Below, piece after piece: positions 14,896 through 21,310 of a DNA stretch of 64,000 nt. Position numbers and translations under genes: made by a program. This stretch comes from Ensifer adhaerens (GTDB lineage Bacteria > Pseudomonadota > Alphaproteobacteria > Rhizobiales > Rhizobiaceae). Positions within the stretch are counted from its first letter, which is position 1. Each line of letters begins with the position of its first letter. The notes under the pieces were generated by a model. It did no database searches. It was given only the letters and a program-made list of their open reading frames with translations, and was not told the origin of the DNA. Location of the stretch: the NCBI RefSeq assembly GCF_002007205.1, contig NZ_LAZS01000006.1:496001-560000 (forward strand). The letters are read 5' to 3'.

Positions 14896-16057
14896 AGCCA
14901 AGCAGGGAAGTCTGGAAAGTAAGTTCAAGCTGATGCAGCTTGTGCCCTTCGACAAGCGGATGAAGCGGAAGCACATCCTTGTCTATGGCTTCATTCTCGA
15001 TTGGTTCCATTCAAAGTATGGCGACGCCCTCGCCAGTTCACGGCACGTGCTTGCCGAACTCAAGGAGCGCGACCCGTTCGGCCAGGGCCTCTATATGGGC
15101 GACGTCCACAGCGCACTCACCGAGCTTGTTGCGTGGGGCTATCTCTCCCAAGAAAAAGGTGCTGGCAGAAGAGCCAGCCGCTACGTCCCGGTGTGGTCAA
15201 TTTTCGATAGCGTTCAGAAATCTCCGAACGCTACGGAAGACGAAATTAGCGTTCGGGAGCCTCCGAACAGTAGCGTTCGGGAAACCCAGAACGCTACAGG
15301 CGATAGCGTTCAGAAATCTCCGAACAAAGACCCATCTACCCCGATCCGGTCACAAGACCCGGAGACGGGGAAAGATGGACATGATTGCGCCGCGCCTGTG
15401 GCGCCGCCTGTGGCCCCGCTGGAGCGGGCCAAGGCGGAGACGGCGCAAGGAGGGTTTGAAGAGCTATGGAAAACGTACTTCCCCAAGCGCGGCCAGGGCG
15501 ACAAGAAAAAGGCACGCGCAGCATATGAAAAGCTGGCTCCTGATGCAGGCCTGCATGCCGAGCTCGTTGAATCTGCTTCAGCTTGGTTTGAGGCGTGGGC
15601 TGCACAGGGCAAGCCAGACGCACCCCGCAAGCATCTCGATACGTGGCTGACCGATGAGCACTATGAATGTGATCCGCCGACGTCCTTCAAGCCGAAAGAG
15701 CGGAAAGCCAAGACCCCCACGCCAGAGACGGTCGACAAGCCACGTTGGCCGCGGGTGGTCGATATCATCATGGCCGATGTTGAAGACGACAGCGTCAGGT
15801 CAAAGCTTAAGTTGTTGTTCTGCGAGCGGGGCGAGCCGAAGACGTGGGAGCACGAGATTATCCTTCAGCACCCTAACATGGATATCCAACAAGGCGGCCA
15901 GGCTGAGTTCGGCAAGTTGTGCAGGGCTCTTGGACTGATCAACGTCACCGAATCCAGCGAACTTGAGAACCACGCCATAGAGATCATGCCGGGGAAGAAA
16001 GGCGCGCTGGAATATTATCCCGCGCCGGCAAACGACAACATGGAGATAGCAGCATGA
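14885..16057 (+). CDS. Phage replication initiator-like protein with an origin inside its gene
   Basis: This 390-residue protein begins with a winged-helix region (about 10-100: FDKRMKRKHILVYGFILDWF, then SRHVLAELKERDPFG and ALTELVAWGYLSQEKGAGRR). The middle (105-190) is a low-complexity linker encoded by repeats, and the C-terminal part (190-340) has FEELWKTYFPKRGQGDKKKA and DTWLTDEHYE. The arrangement resembles lambda O, in which the N-terminal domain binds iterons located within its own gene. Four such iterons exist at 15208-15329. The start at 14885 (ATG AGC) overlaps the previous gene. The C-terminus ends APANDNMEIAA. No helicase or primase motif is present, so it would recruit host machinery. 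Confidence 0.65.
   Translation: MSGKAKQGSLESKFKLMQLVPFDKRMKRKHILVYGFILDWFHSKYGDALASSRHVLAELKERDPFGQGLYMGDVHSALTELVAWGYLSQEKGAGRRASRYVPVWSIFDSVQKSPNATEDEISVREPPNSSVRETQNATGDSVQKSPNKDPSTPIRSQDPETGKDGHDCAAPVAPPVAPLERAKAETAQGGFEELWKTYFPKRGQGDKKKARAAYEKLAPDAGLHAELVESASAWFEAWAAQGKPDAPRKHLDTWLTDEHYECDPPTSFKPKERKAKTPTPETVDKPRWPRVVDIIMADVEDDSVRSKLKLLFCERGEPKTWEHEIILQHPNMDIQQGGQAEFGKLCRALGLINVTESSELENHAIEIMPGKKGALEYYPAPANDNMEIAA
15208..15329. repeat. Four iterons inside the replication initiator gene (candidate origin)
   Basis: TAGCGTTC occurs at 15208, 15247, 15271 and 15304, each followed after exactly 10 bp by GAAC. In copies 1 and 3 the right half is GAACGCTA, a perfect 8-bp inverted match; in copies 2 and 4 it is decayed. 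Spacings (39, 24, 33 bp) are multiples of three, so the protein shows a degenerate SV-x-x-x-PN repeat. This is the geometry of an initiator-bound origin. Confidence 0.65.
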
Positions 16058-16335
16058 TGGACGCGACCGAAATCTACCACGCCACCAAAGATGCTTTCAT
16101 CGACGCTCACCGCGAGATCAGCCACCCGCTTGTAATACCTCTGTCGCCGTTTCGTGCCGAGCGCATGCTGGCTGATGGTGATACCGATCCTGCCCACGTG
16201 ACCGGGATCAGGTTCGATTCTGTGAAAGGGGAATGGCTCTTCGTCTGTCTCGTCTCGGATGGCACTGGCAGCATCTACGTTACCGAGGAAGATTCCTTGG
16301 AGGGAGAGCTTCCACCGATCGCCTCCAGTAATTGA
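16054..16335 (+). CDS. Hypothetical phage protein (93 aa)
   Basis: The 93-residue acidic product (start MMDATEIYHATKDAFIDAHR) overlaps the stop of the replication gene by ATGA, so it is co-translated. A central segment, RFDSVKGEWLFVCLVSDGTG, is probably a beta-hairpin; there is no membrane helix or known motif. It could be an accessory to replication given its coupling, but nothing in the sequence shows that. Confidence 0.55.
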   Translation: MMDATEIYHATKDAFIDAHREISHPLVIPLSPFRAERMLADGDTDPAHVTGIRFDSVKGEWLFVCLVSDGTGSIYVTEEDSLEGELPPIASSN

Positions 16336-16365
16336 CGCTCGCACCAACGATTTCAGGAGAGCCGA

Positions 16366-16527
16366 TTGACCAACGCCGAACAATTCCCTGAGCGGCCGTT
16401 GCGCGGCCGTCGCCTGACTTGGGCAGAGTTCTATCGAGAGCGCCCAGATCTAATGCCGGTCGCTAACGATAATCATAATCAGCCAGCCCGCCGAGAAAGC
16501 TCTTCGGCTGTTCTTTCTGGCGAATAA
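16366..16527 (+). CDS. Small basic/acidic phage peptide with ANDN motif (53 aa)
   Basis: A frame starting with TTG at 16366, preceded by AGGAG at a 6-nt distance, encodes a 53-residue peptide with RPLRGRRLTWAEFYRERPD followed by LMPVANDNHN. The R-x-LTW-x-EFY-x-x-RPDL...ANDN arrangement is one I associate with small proteins in rhizobial prophages. Its last 65 bp overlap the antiparallel GIY-YIG gene. Function unknown. The start codon is non-standard and the overlap lowers confidence. Confidence 0.45.
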   Translation: MTNAEQFPERPLRGRRLTWAEFYRERPDLMPVANDNHNQPARRESSSAVLSGE

Positions 16528-16945
16528 GCGCACCAAGGCCGAACAATCCCCCAATCGCCGCGGCAGAAGGCTGCTCGTTGAGCGGGGTGTAGTGTCCGTT
16601 GCGCAGGTCGGTCTCGACATGGAAGCGGTCATAACTTGTTTTCGCGAGGAAATGCGCGTGCAACTCCCTCGCGCCAAGGCCGTAGGCAGTGACGAGCTTG
16701 TCCTGGGCGTGTTCCATCATGCGACGGCGCAGGTCGTCAGTCTGCCCGATATAGATCGGCGAACAGCTACCGTCCGCCAGCCTCTTCACCATCACGTAGA
16801 CGGACGGGATGGGCGGGAAGTCTGCAAACATCGAATAAACGTTCGTGACCCACCACGCGCCAGACCGTCCTTGCCAGTCATGGTGTTGCGGCGGCTGGCG
16901 CTGCGGGAGGGAACCCGAAAGAAGTCCGAAAATGCCAGTGCTCAT
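16463..16945 (-). CDS. GIY-YIG nuclease domain protein
   Basis: The 160-residue protein contains a GIY-YIG fold from about residue 45: PSVYVMVKR and PIYIGQTDDLRRRMMEHAQ are the two conserved strands and the Arg helix, and later HVETDLRN and TPLNEQ supply the conserved Glu and Asn. A possible hydrophobic stretch GLFGLGALI lies near the C-terminus. GGAG 8 nt before the ATG at 16945 fixes the start. It is encoded on the minus strand inside a rightward cluster, with its own promoter implied. Possible roles include homing-like cutting, anti-competitor activity or DNA processing; sequence does not discriminate. Confidence 0.75.
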   Translation of the reverse strand: MSTGIFGLLSGSLPQRQPPQHHDWQGRSGAWWVTNVYSMFADFPPIPSVYVMVKRLADGSCSPIYIGQTDDLRRRMMEHAQDKLVTAYGLGARELHAHFLAKTSYDRFHVETDLRNGHYTPLNEQPSAAAIGGLFGLGALIRQKEQPKSFLGGLADYDYR

Positions 16946-17090
16946 TTCAAACGCTCCGTCGTGAGAATCGCCTCCACAATCCGAGCTTACCAGAACATTA
17001 GCGGAACTCAATAGTGGGCCATTTCGCGAAAATCATACCAGATATTGATTACCTCGCGAATTTTGCGCGCTGGATCACATAATGAACTAT

Positions 17091-17135
17091 TTGTCAATAG
17101 GCATATTGACAAATTTGTAAAGCCGTCATAATTTC
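17091..17135 (+). promoter_or_regulatory. Promoter overlapped by a 10-bp palindromic operator
   Basis: TTTGTCAATA (17091-17100), GGCA, TATTGACAAA (17105-17114) is a perfect 10-bp inverted repeat. Its right half contains the -35 TTGACA (17107-17112), followed by a 17-bp spacer and TAATTT (17130-17135). A bound repressor would block polymerase. Related half-sites occur at 13571 and 28578-28620. It precedes the gene at 17192. Confidence 0.6.
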
Positions 17136-17191
17136 AACCTGCAATCCCCCCCACACAGGCCGCCGACACGAGTCGGCAACGACTTCCTCTT

Positions 17192-18184
17192 TTGAAAGGC
17201 TGCTCCCTTTTGAAGAAAATCACCCTGTCGAAAAATCCGCTTAAGCACATCCCCGCGAACGACAACCACGTTGACCCGAAGGACGTACCAGCCGCCGATA
17301 GACGACATTGGCTCGGCGACATTGAGCGTGGTGCCGGATTCCCGGCGATGGAGCGGCACCCATACCGTCGGGACACAAAGTTCCTTCGCGGTGCCAGCGG
17401 CCAACTAGTGCGCGATGAAGACGGATATCCTGTTCCGTTGGCATTTCAGTCCATCGTCATTAAACCGCGCGCGATCGCCTGGGCAGACGCGCATCTGTTC
17501 GACACTGGCGAAAGCGACGGGCCGGAGAGCGCACGCATCACACTGGCTCGCAAGGCCGCTGACGAGCGCCTCAAGGAAATGCCTCACCGATACCGCCTCT
17601 CAGTGATGGCCAACATTGCGGCGAAGGACGAAAGCCCGAAGCTGCTTGAAGACGCTCGCCCACTGCTGGCTACACCGGAGGAGCGCAAGTGGGCCGGCGA
17701 AGGCATGCCGGTGGAGGCTGAGTTTCGAACTGGTCGCATCAAAGAAACACTCCGCACCACTGCCGCTGATTTCGTTGACGTCTATGAGACCGCAAACATT
17801 GACCGCACGGAGATAAGCGACCGTCGCCTTGATGCCAGGTCCGCAGCAGCCTTCCTTCGTTACCGCCTCATGCATCTCTGGCGCCCCGCTGTCGACGCGC
17901 TGGTGTTCGGGAAGACCATGGCGGCCATCGGCCGAGACTATGGGGGCAACAAGGAAGACAGCGCCAAGCTTGGTCGACAGAAAGTCATCGACGCGTTGCT
18001 GCTGGCTAAGGAGTGCTTCGACGATATGCGCGACATGAAGGCTCGCGAGCGGGTCGCCGACAACGACAACGCGCCAATGGTCAACCCGCACGTCTCCACG
18101 CTGGGTCGAAAATCTGCTGGCCTTCCGATCCACTTCCACGTGGCCGCCAACGACAACCGAAGGGCCATCAAGAATGTTGCATAA
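17192..18184 (+). CDS. Hypothetical phage protein with three ANDN-type motifs (330 aa)
   Basis: I recognise no family. The protein starts at TTG 17192 (or TTG 17210). It is charged, with a helical middle (LMHLWRPAVDALVFGKTMAA and a following IGRDYGGNKEDS segment that could be a resolvase-like HTH: AIGRDYGG-x-x-x-DSAKLGRQ). It contains HIPANDNH near the N-terminus, RVADNDNAPM and VAANDNRR near the C-terminus. It is the only gene before a pair of strong terminators and has its own operator-controlled promoter, so it may act as a late-gene regulator like those at the same place in other phages. That is inference. Confidence 0.6.
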   Translation: MKGCSLLKKITLSKNPLKHIPANDNHVDPKDVPAADRRHWLGDIERGAGFPAMERHPYRRDTKFLRGASGQLVRDEDGYPVPLAFQSIVIKPRAIAWADAHLFDTGESDGPESARITLARKAADERLKEMPHRYRLSVMANIAAKDESPKLLEDARPLLATPEERKWAGEGMPVEAEFRTGRIKETLRTTAADFVDVYETANIDRTEISDRRLDARSAAAFLRYRLMHLWRPAVDALVFGKTMAAIGRDYGGNKEDSAKLGRQKVIDALLLAKECFDDMRDMKARERVADNDNAPMVNPHVSTLGRKSAGLPIHFHVAANDNRRAIKNVA

Positions 18185-18241
18185 GGGGGGGTGGGGGTCG
18201 CCCAGCCCAAATGTGATATAATGGTTGTATGATTTTGAATT

Positions 18242-18270
18242 GGCGTCCTTCGGGGCGCCTTTTTCTTTTC
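18242..18270 (+). terminator. Intrinsic terminator with UUCG tetraloop
   Basis: GGCGTCC-TTCG-GGGCGCC (7-bp stem, one G-U pair, stable tetraloop) followed by TTTTTCTTTTC. It ends the transcript of the 330-aa protein gene. Confidence 0.8.
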
Positions 18271-18397
18271 GACGGCAGGACCAAGGGTCGCGCTATCGAA
18301 AGCCGGGTCGAGCAGGATCCGGCACCCCATTTTGCTGAGTTCGGATGTAAAACCAGCAAAGACAGATCCGGTCCCGCTCCATGTGACCGGACCTTGA

Positions 18398-18441
18398 GGG
18401 CCAGAGCGCGCATCAACTCGCGCTCTGGCCCTTTCTTTTTT
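18398..18441 (+). terminator. Very strong intrinsic terminator
   Basis: A perfect 13-bp stem, GGGCCAGAGCGCG (18398-18410) with CGCGCTCTGGCCC (18419-18431), 8-nt loop, then TTTCTTTTTT. It insulates the structural genes that start at 18477 from upstream transcription. Confidence 0.85.
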
Positions 18442-18476
18442 GGCCATCACAATCGTCAAATTCCAAAGGATAAAGA

Positions 18477-19016
18477 ATGAGCACCACGAAAAAGGTGGTC
18501 GACGCCCTGGTGACGCATGCCGGATTCGATCCGCCGCGTTGCCGTGCTGTCGCTCGAAAACTGACCGATGCGGGCATCCTGCCCATGGGCGCCCCCGGCA
18601 AGGCTCCTGAACTTGAAGTCTGGCACTTCGTCGACCTTCTGATCGGTGTTTCCCTGGACGTGCCGCTTAGGGCCGTGCCGGAAACGGTGTCGGCGTATCG
18701 AAAGCTGGCGCCAGGTGGCGCCGACCTTTCCGGGGCTCCAGAACACTTAAATCGGTCGGCCGGGGACTTCCTGGACATCACGGCGGAAATGGCAGCCAAC
18801 GGCACGCCCGATGCGCAGCGCGACGTTTCTGCATCGATGATCGAGGTGGTGAGCACTTGGCCAGAAATCGTCATCCGCGAGGCTTGTGCAACGCTTCGCT
18901 TCCAGCCCGTCGGAACCTTACCCGATCATTGGCAGGAAACAAAACAACGGCGCGCGGTCACCATCAACGGCGGCGCATTTGTTCGCGCGATCCGCGCAGC
19001 TTTCAAAGGAGAATGA
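18477..19016 (+). CDS. Hypothetical phage protein (179 aa)
   Basis: The ATG at 18477 follows AAAGGA. The N-terminal 50 residues (KKVVDALVTHAGFDPPRCRA and VARKLTDAGILPMG) resemble a small DNA-binding helix bundle, and the middle has the segment FVDLLIGVSLDVPLRAVPET. There is no transmembrane helix. It opens the morphogenesis-side gene cluster directly after a strong terminator, 3 bp ahead of the next gene. Proteins of this shape often sit before terminase genes in rhizobial prophages, so a DNA-recognition role in packaging or gene control is possible, but no motif proves it. Confidence 0.6.
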   Translation: MSTTKKVVDALVTHAGFDPPRCRAVARKLTDAGILPMGAPGKAPELEVWHFVDLLIGVSLDVPLRAVPETVSAYRKLAPGGADLSGAPEHLNRSAGDFLDITAEMAANGTPDAQRDVSASMIEVVSTWPEIVIREACATLRFQPVGTLPDHWQETKQRRAVTINGGAFVRAIRAAFKGE

Positions 19017-19019
19017 CAA

Positions 19020-19598
19020 ATGGTTTTCAAGAAACCCTCTCCGGCAACTGAGCCCTTCCGCGTCCCCTCTCTCGGCGAAGTCGATCAAGATTACCGCGAG
19101 ATCGAGCAGAAGATCGCTGGCCTGCGCAACGACCAGTCGACAACGGCTCTCGAAATTGTCGAGCTGGAGCAAGACTTGCGAGCGCGGCAAGCACCATCGA
19201 TGCGTTCTGGAGTCGCGGCTCTCCTCGGAGAAGTCGTAGATACCACCTTGGAGCAGCGTCCTGCTCGACTGGCGGAACTACGCAAGCACGCCGGTGATAT
19301 CGAGGCGGCAATTGAGATTCTTCAGCGTCGACTCGCAGAGCGTCGCGACCGAGCAAGCGCCAACGTCCGTGCTGCTGCCAAGCAAGAGTACGGCCGCCGC
19401 GTGAAGGCAGTTGCCGAGGCGCTGCAGCAAGCAAATGCAGCCCACTTGGAACTGATCGACATCGTCGACCAATTCGAACGCGAGGGCGTCTCTTGGACTG
19501 CACTCGGCCCGATGCAGCCGAACTTTCTGGGGAGCGCGTACGATGGTCACGTGCAGCGGTATGCTCGTGAGGCAAGGGAGCTTGGGTATGTCGATTGA
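19020..19598 (+). CDS. Coiled-coil phage protein (192 aa)
   Basis: The protein is dominated by heptad-like helices from residue 20 to 150 (EIEQKIAGLRNDQSTTALEI, EIVELEQDLRARQAP, AEAIEILQRRLAERRDRA-like segments), suggesting a coiled-coil dimer or scaffold-like role. The C-terminal 40 residues are less regular and end ARELGYVD. It starts 3 bp after the preceding stop and overlaps the next small gene by 11 bp. A scaffolding or head-completion function would fit position and composition; no homology is recognised. Confidence 0.55.
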   Translation: MVFKKPSPATEPFRVPSLGEVDQDYREIEQKIAGLRNDQSTTALEIVELEQDLRARQAPSMRSGVAALLGEVVDTTLEQRPARLAELRKHAGDIEAAIEILQRRLAERRDRASANVRAAAKQEYGRRVKAVAEALQQANAAHLELIDIVDQFEREGVSWTALGPMQPNFLGSAYDGHVQRYAREARELGYVD

Positions 19599-19770
19599 GC
19601 GCGCAACCAAGAAAAGCGCAAAGGCGATGCGCAGTGTGACGCTTCCTGGCAAGCGGGCAGCGCACATGGCTACCGACCCTGTCGACATCGCGCGTGAGCT
19701 TCGGGCTAAGTCGCGCCTGGGGCAGCGAGAGGCCAAGTTGGCTGCCGCGGAGGCGAAGCTCCGTGGCTGA
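19588..19770 (+). CDS. Small basic phage protein (60 aa)
   Basis: The ATG at 19588 has GGGAG 7 nt upstream. The 60 residues are strongly basic and helical (MSIERATKKSAKAMRSVTLP and ARELRAKSRLGQREAKLAAA). It overlaps both neighbours, so the three genes are translationally coupled. Function unknown; a nucleic-acid or scaffold partner is possible from charge alone. Confidence 0.5.
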   Translation: MSIERATKKSAKAMRSVTLPGKRAAHMATDPVDIARELRAKSRLGQREAKLAAAEAKLRG

Positions 19771-20284
19771 GAAAATCAGCGGCTATGCGGCCACCTTCAA
19801 CTCACCGACTACCATAGCCGGTGAGTTTCGCGAGCAGTTGGCGCCAGGTTGTTTCACCCGCACCCTCAGGGAAAACCCCGACGTACTTGCCGTCCTGGAT
19901 CATGATTTCGGCCGGATCCTTGGTCGTACAACGGCCGGCACGCTTGAGCTCAAAGAGGATCGCACTGGCTTGTGGTTCAACCTGCTACCCGACTCCACCA
20001 CACCCAGCGGCCAGGAAGCCATTGGTACGGTACGGCGGGGAGACGTCAAAGGTTGTAGTTTCTCGTTCAGAGTTCGGGCCGAGCGATGGGAAGATGGCGG
20101 CGATCGGCTGCCCCTCCGCATCCTCGAAGATGTCGACTTGTACGAGATCACACTGACCGGCGTGCCGGCGTATCCGACGACCACGGCAAGCCTACGCGTC
20201 GACGGCAGCGCGAATACAGGATCGTCGGCCATTAGGGCCAAGGCCGAGGCTGCGATGCTGGCCCGGGGCATTCCCCTCGCCTGA
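19763..20284 (+). CDS. HK97-family prohead protease
   Basis: The product (173 residues, GTG start at 19763 with GGAGG upstream) is a peptidase S78 (U35) protein: ISGYAATFNSPTTIAGEFRE and LAPGCFTRTL at the N-terminus, the catalytic His in AVLDHDFGRILGR, and the catalytic Ser in KGCSFSFRV, ending DVDLYEITLTGVPAYPTTTA. The family cleaves scaffold and capsid N-termini during head maturation. Length is typical. Strikingly, no major capsid or portal gene accompanies it in the element, so its substrate would have to be another phage's capsid or is lost. It overlaps the preceding small gene by 8 bp. Confidence 0.9.
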   Translation: MAEKISGYAATFNSPTTIAGEFREQLAPGCFTRTLRENPDVLAVLDHDFGRILGRTTAGTLELKEDRTGLWFNLLPDSTTPSGQEAIGTVRRGDVKGCSFSFRVRAERWEDGGDRLPLRILEDVDLYEITLTGVPAYPTTTASLRVDGSANTGSSAIRAKAEAAMLARGIPLA

Positions 20285-20384
20285 CTGGGAGGGGGCGGAG
20301 TCATCCTTCCGACCGCCTGAGCCGCGGATCGGTGCTGCCCCGCAGCGCACATTTGTGATGCCCCGGTTGCCTAAAAAATTCGAC

Positions 20385-20412
20385 CCGCCGCGGGGGCCCC
20401 TTTTAAAGGATT
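20385..20412. other. GC-rich symmetric patch before terS (possible cos-like site)
   Basis: Between the protease and the small-terminase gene is a 144-bp gap with no gene. It contains CCCGCCGCGGGGGCCCC flanked by AAAAAATTC and TTTTAAAG, an abrupt GC island within AT-rich edges and partial dyad symmetry. Cohesive-end sites of HK97-like phages commonly lie just before terS. Evidence is positional and compositional only. Confidence 0.25.
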
Positions 20413-20428
20413 CTGACAGGAGAAGACG

Positions 20429-20770
20429 GTGGCAAAATCACCGAAAACGCCGCCACATCTGCGGCCAGAGACGCAGAAATGGTTCAAATCTGTGCTCGCC
20501 GACTTCGATCTTGATGGCCATCACGTGCGCCTTCTGACGCTTGCGGCCGAGGCTCTGGATCAAGCAAAGACGGCCCGCGAGGTACTAGACCGCGACGGGC
20601 AGACCTACACCGACCGCTTCGGCCAGCCAAAAGCTCGACCTGAGGTCGATATTCTACAGAACGCGCGCATATCGTTTGCCAGGCTCATTCGAGAGCTCGC
20701 ACTGGATGGCGTCGACGCGCCAGAAGCGCCGCGCGGGCCGAGAACGGCCGACTACGGGAGTCGTCGCTGA
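20429..20770 (+). CDS. P27-family phage terminase small subunit
   Basis: The 113-residue protein matches the P27 small-terminase pattern: PPHLRPETQKWFKSVLADFD at the start, HHVRLLTLAAEALDQAKTAR, then a loop with GQTYTDRFGQPKARPEVDIL and the helix NARISFARLIRELALDG. It recognises the packaging site and loads the large terminase. The start is GTG at 20429 after GGAG. A large subunit normally follows within a few hundred bases but is absent here; the next gene begins at the last base of the stop (TGATG). In phage satellites a lone TerS redirects a helper's packaging, which makes this gene central to any satellite interpretation. Confidence 0.9.
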   Translation: MAKSPKTPPHLRPETQKWFKSVLADFDLDGHHVRLLTLAAEALDQAKTAREVLDRDGQTYTDRFGQPKARPEVDILQNARISFARLIRELALDGVDAPEAPRGPRTADYGSRR

Positions 20771-21045
20771 TGCCGGTTCGCCGTAGGACAAACCGTCGCC
20801 ACGCTGGCGAGGCTGAAGCGTGGGCGGGATACATGATGTCTGGCTTCGATTTCTTCGATGAACTTAGCGCTATCGGCCTCACCGAGGAAACCGCCTGGCC
20901 GATAGCTGAAGCCACATGGCGACGCATCGGCCAGGATGTTATCGCGCACATCGATCGCCTCCATGAGGGGTACTACCCACCTCCCCGCCCGTTCTGGGCC
21001 GAAGAGGAATTCGGGCCGCCTAGCGCGCGAAAGCGCTTGCGCTAA
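20770..21045 (+). CDS. Conserved small phage protein after terS (91 aa)
   Basis: The 91-residue protein has MPVRRRTNRRHAGEAEAW at the start, then MMSGFDFFDELSAIGL and PPPRPFWAEEEFG near the end. I associate this RRTNRR...FDFF...W-x-x-E-x-G layout with the gene that sits directly after small terminase in rhizobial prophages. Stop and start share bases with terS (TGATG), so it is coupled to it. The basic N-terminus could bind DNA. Function unknown. Confidence 0.6.
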   Translation: MPVRRRTNRRHAGEAEAWAGYMMSGFDFFDELSAIGLTEETAWPIAEATWRRIGQDVIAHIDRLHEGYYPPPRPFWAEEEFGPPSARKRLR

Positions 21046-21076
21046 AAGGTCGCCGACAAACTCACAAGGAAACCCA

Positions 21077-21310
21077 ATGACCAACCAAGCGAACGCCACC
21101 CCGTTGGCGGCTGCGCAGACCTGCGCGCGCGAACTCCTGCAATCGGGGCATGACTATCTCGATATCGCCAATGGCTTTTTCAGTGCGGCAGCCGGCATTC
21201 TATCGGTGCTGACTGGCCGTGAACCGGAAGTAGCCAAGCTCGCTACGGCCTGGGCACTCCTCGGATGCGCCATTGATGCTAAGGGGGCTCGCGCGGATGG
21301 CTGCAAATGA
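21077..21310 (+). CDS. Hypothetical phage protein before the tape measure (77 aa)
   Basis: The ATG at 21077 lies downstream of AAGGAAA. The 77 residues are mostly alpha-helical with an Ala-rich hydrophobic segment (IANGFFSAAAGILSVLTG and VAKLATAWALLGCAI) that could be a membrane hairpin or helical bundle. It overlaps the tape-measure start by 14 bp. Its position recalls tail-assembly chaperones, but no frameshift heptamer or homology is seen. Confidence 0.5.
   Translation: MTNQANATPLAAAQTCARELLQSGHDYLDIANGFFSAAAGILSVLTGREPEVAKLATAWALLGCAIDAKGARADGCK

Larger units (their letters stand above)
18222..18441 (+). ncRNA. Candidate phage small RNA bounded by two terminators
   Basis: A TATAAT box at about 18222-18227 lies in a short AT-rich patch, and two intrinsic terminators follow at 18242-18270 and 18398-18441. 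Between them are further hairpins, including CCGGTC...GACCGG just before the second terminator. No credible frame with a ribosome site occurs. Read-through or an internal start would yield an RNA of about 130-200 nt. The -35 is weak, so it might only be a double transcription barrier. Confidence 0.3.

Noticed and set aside
18229-18480. An 83-codon plus-strand frame across the two terminators
   Set aside because: It runs through both perfect terminator stems, has no ribosome site and no coding character.
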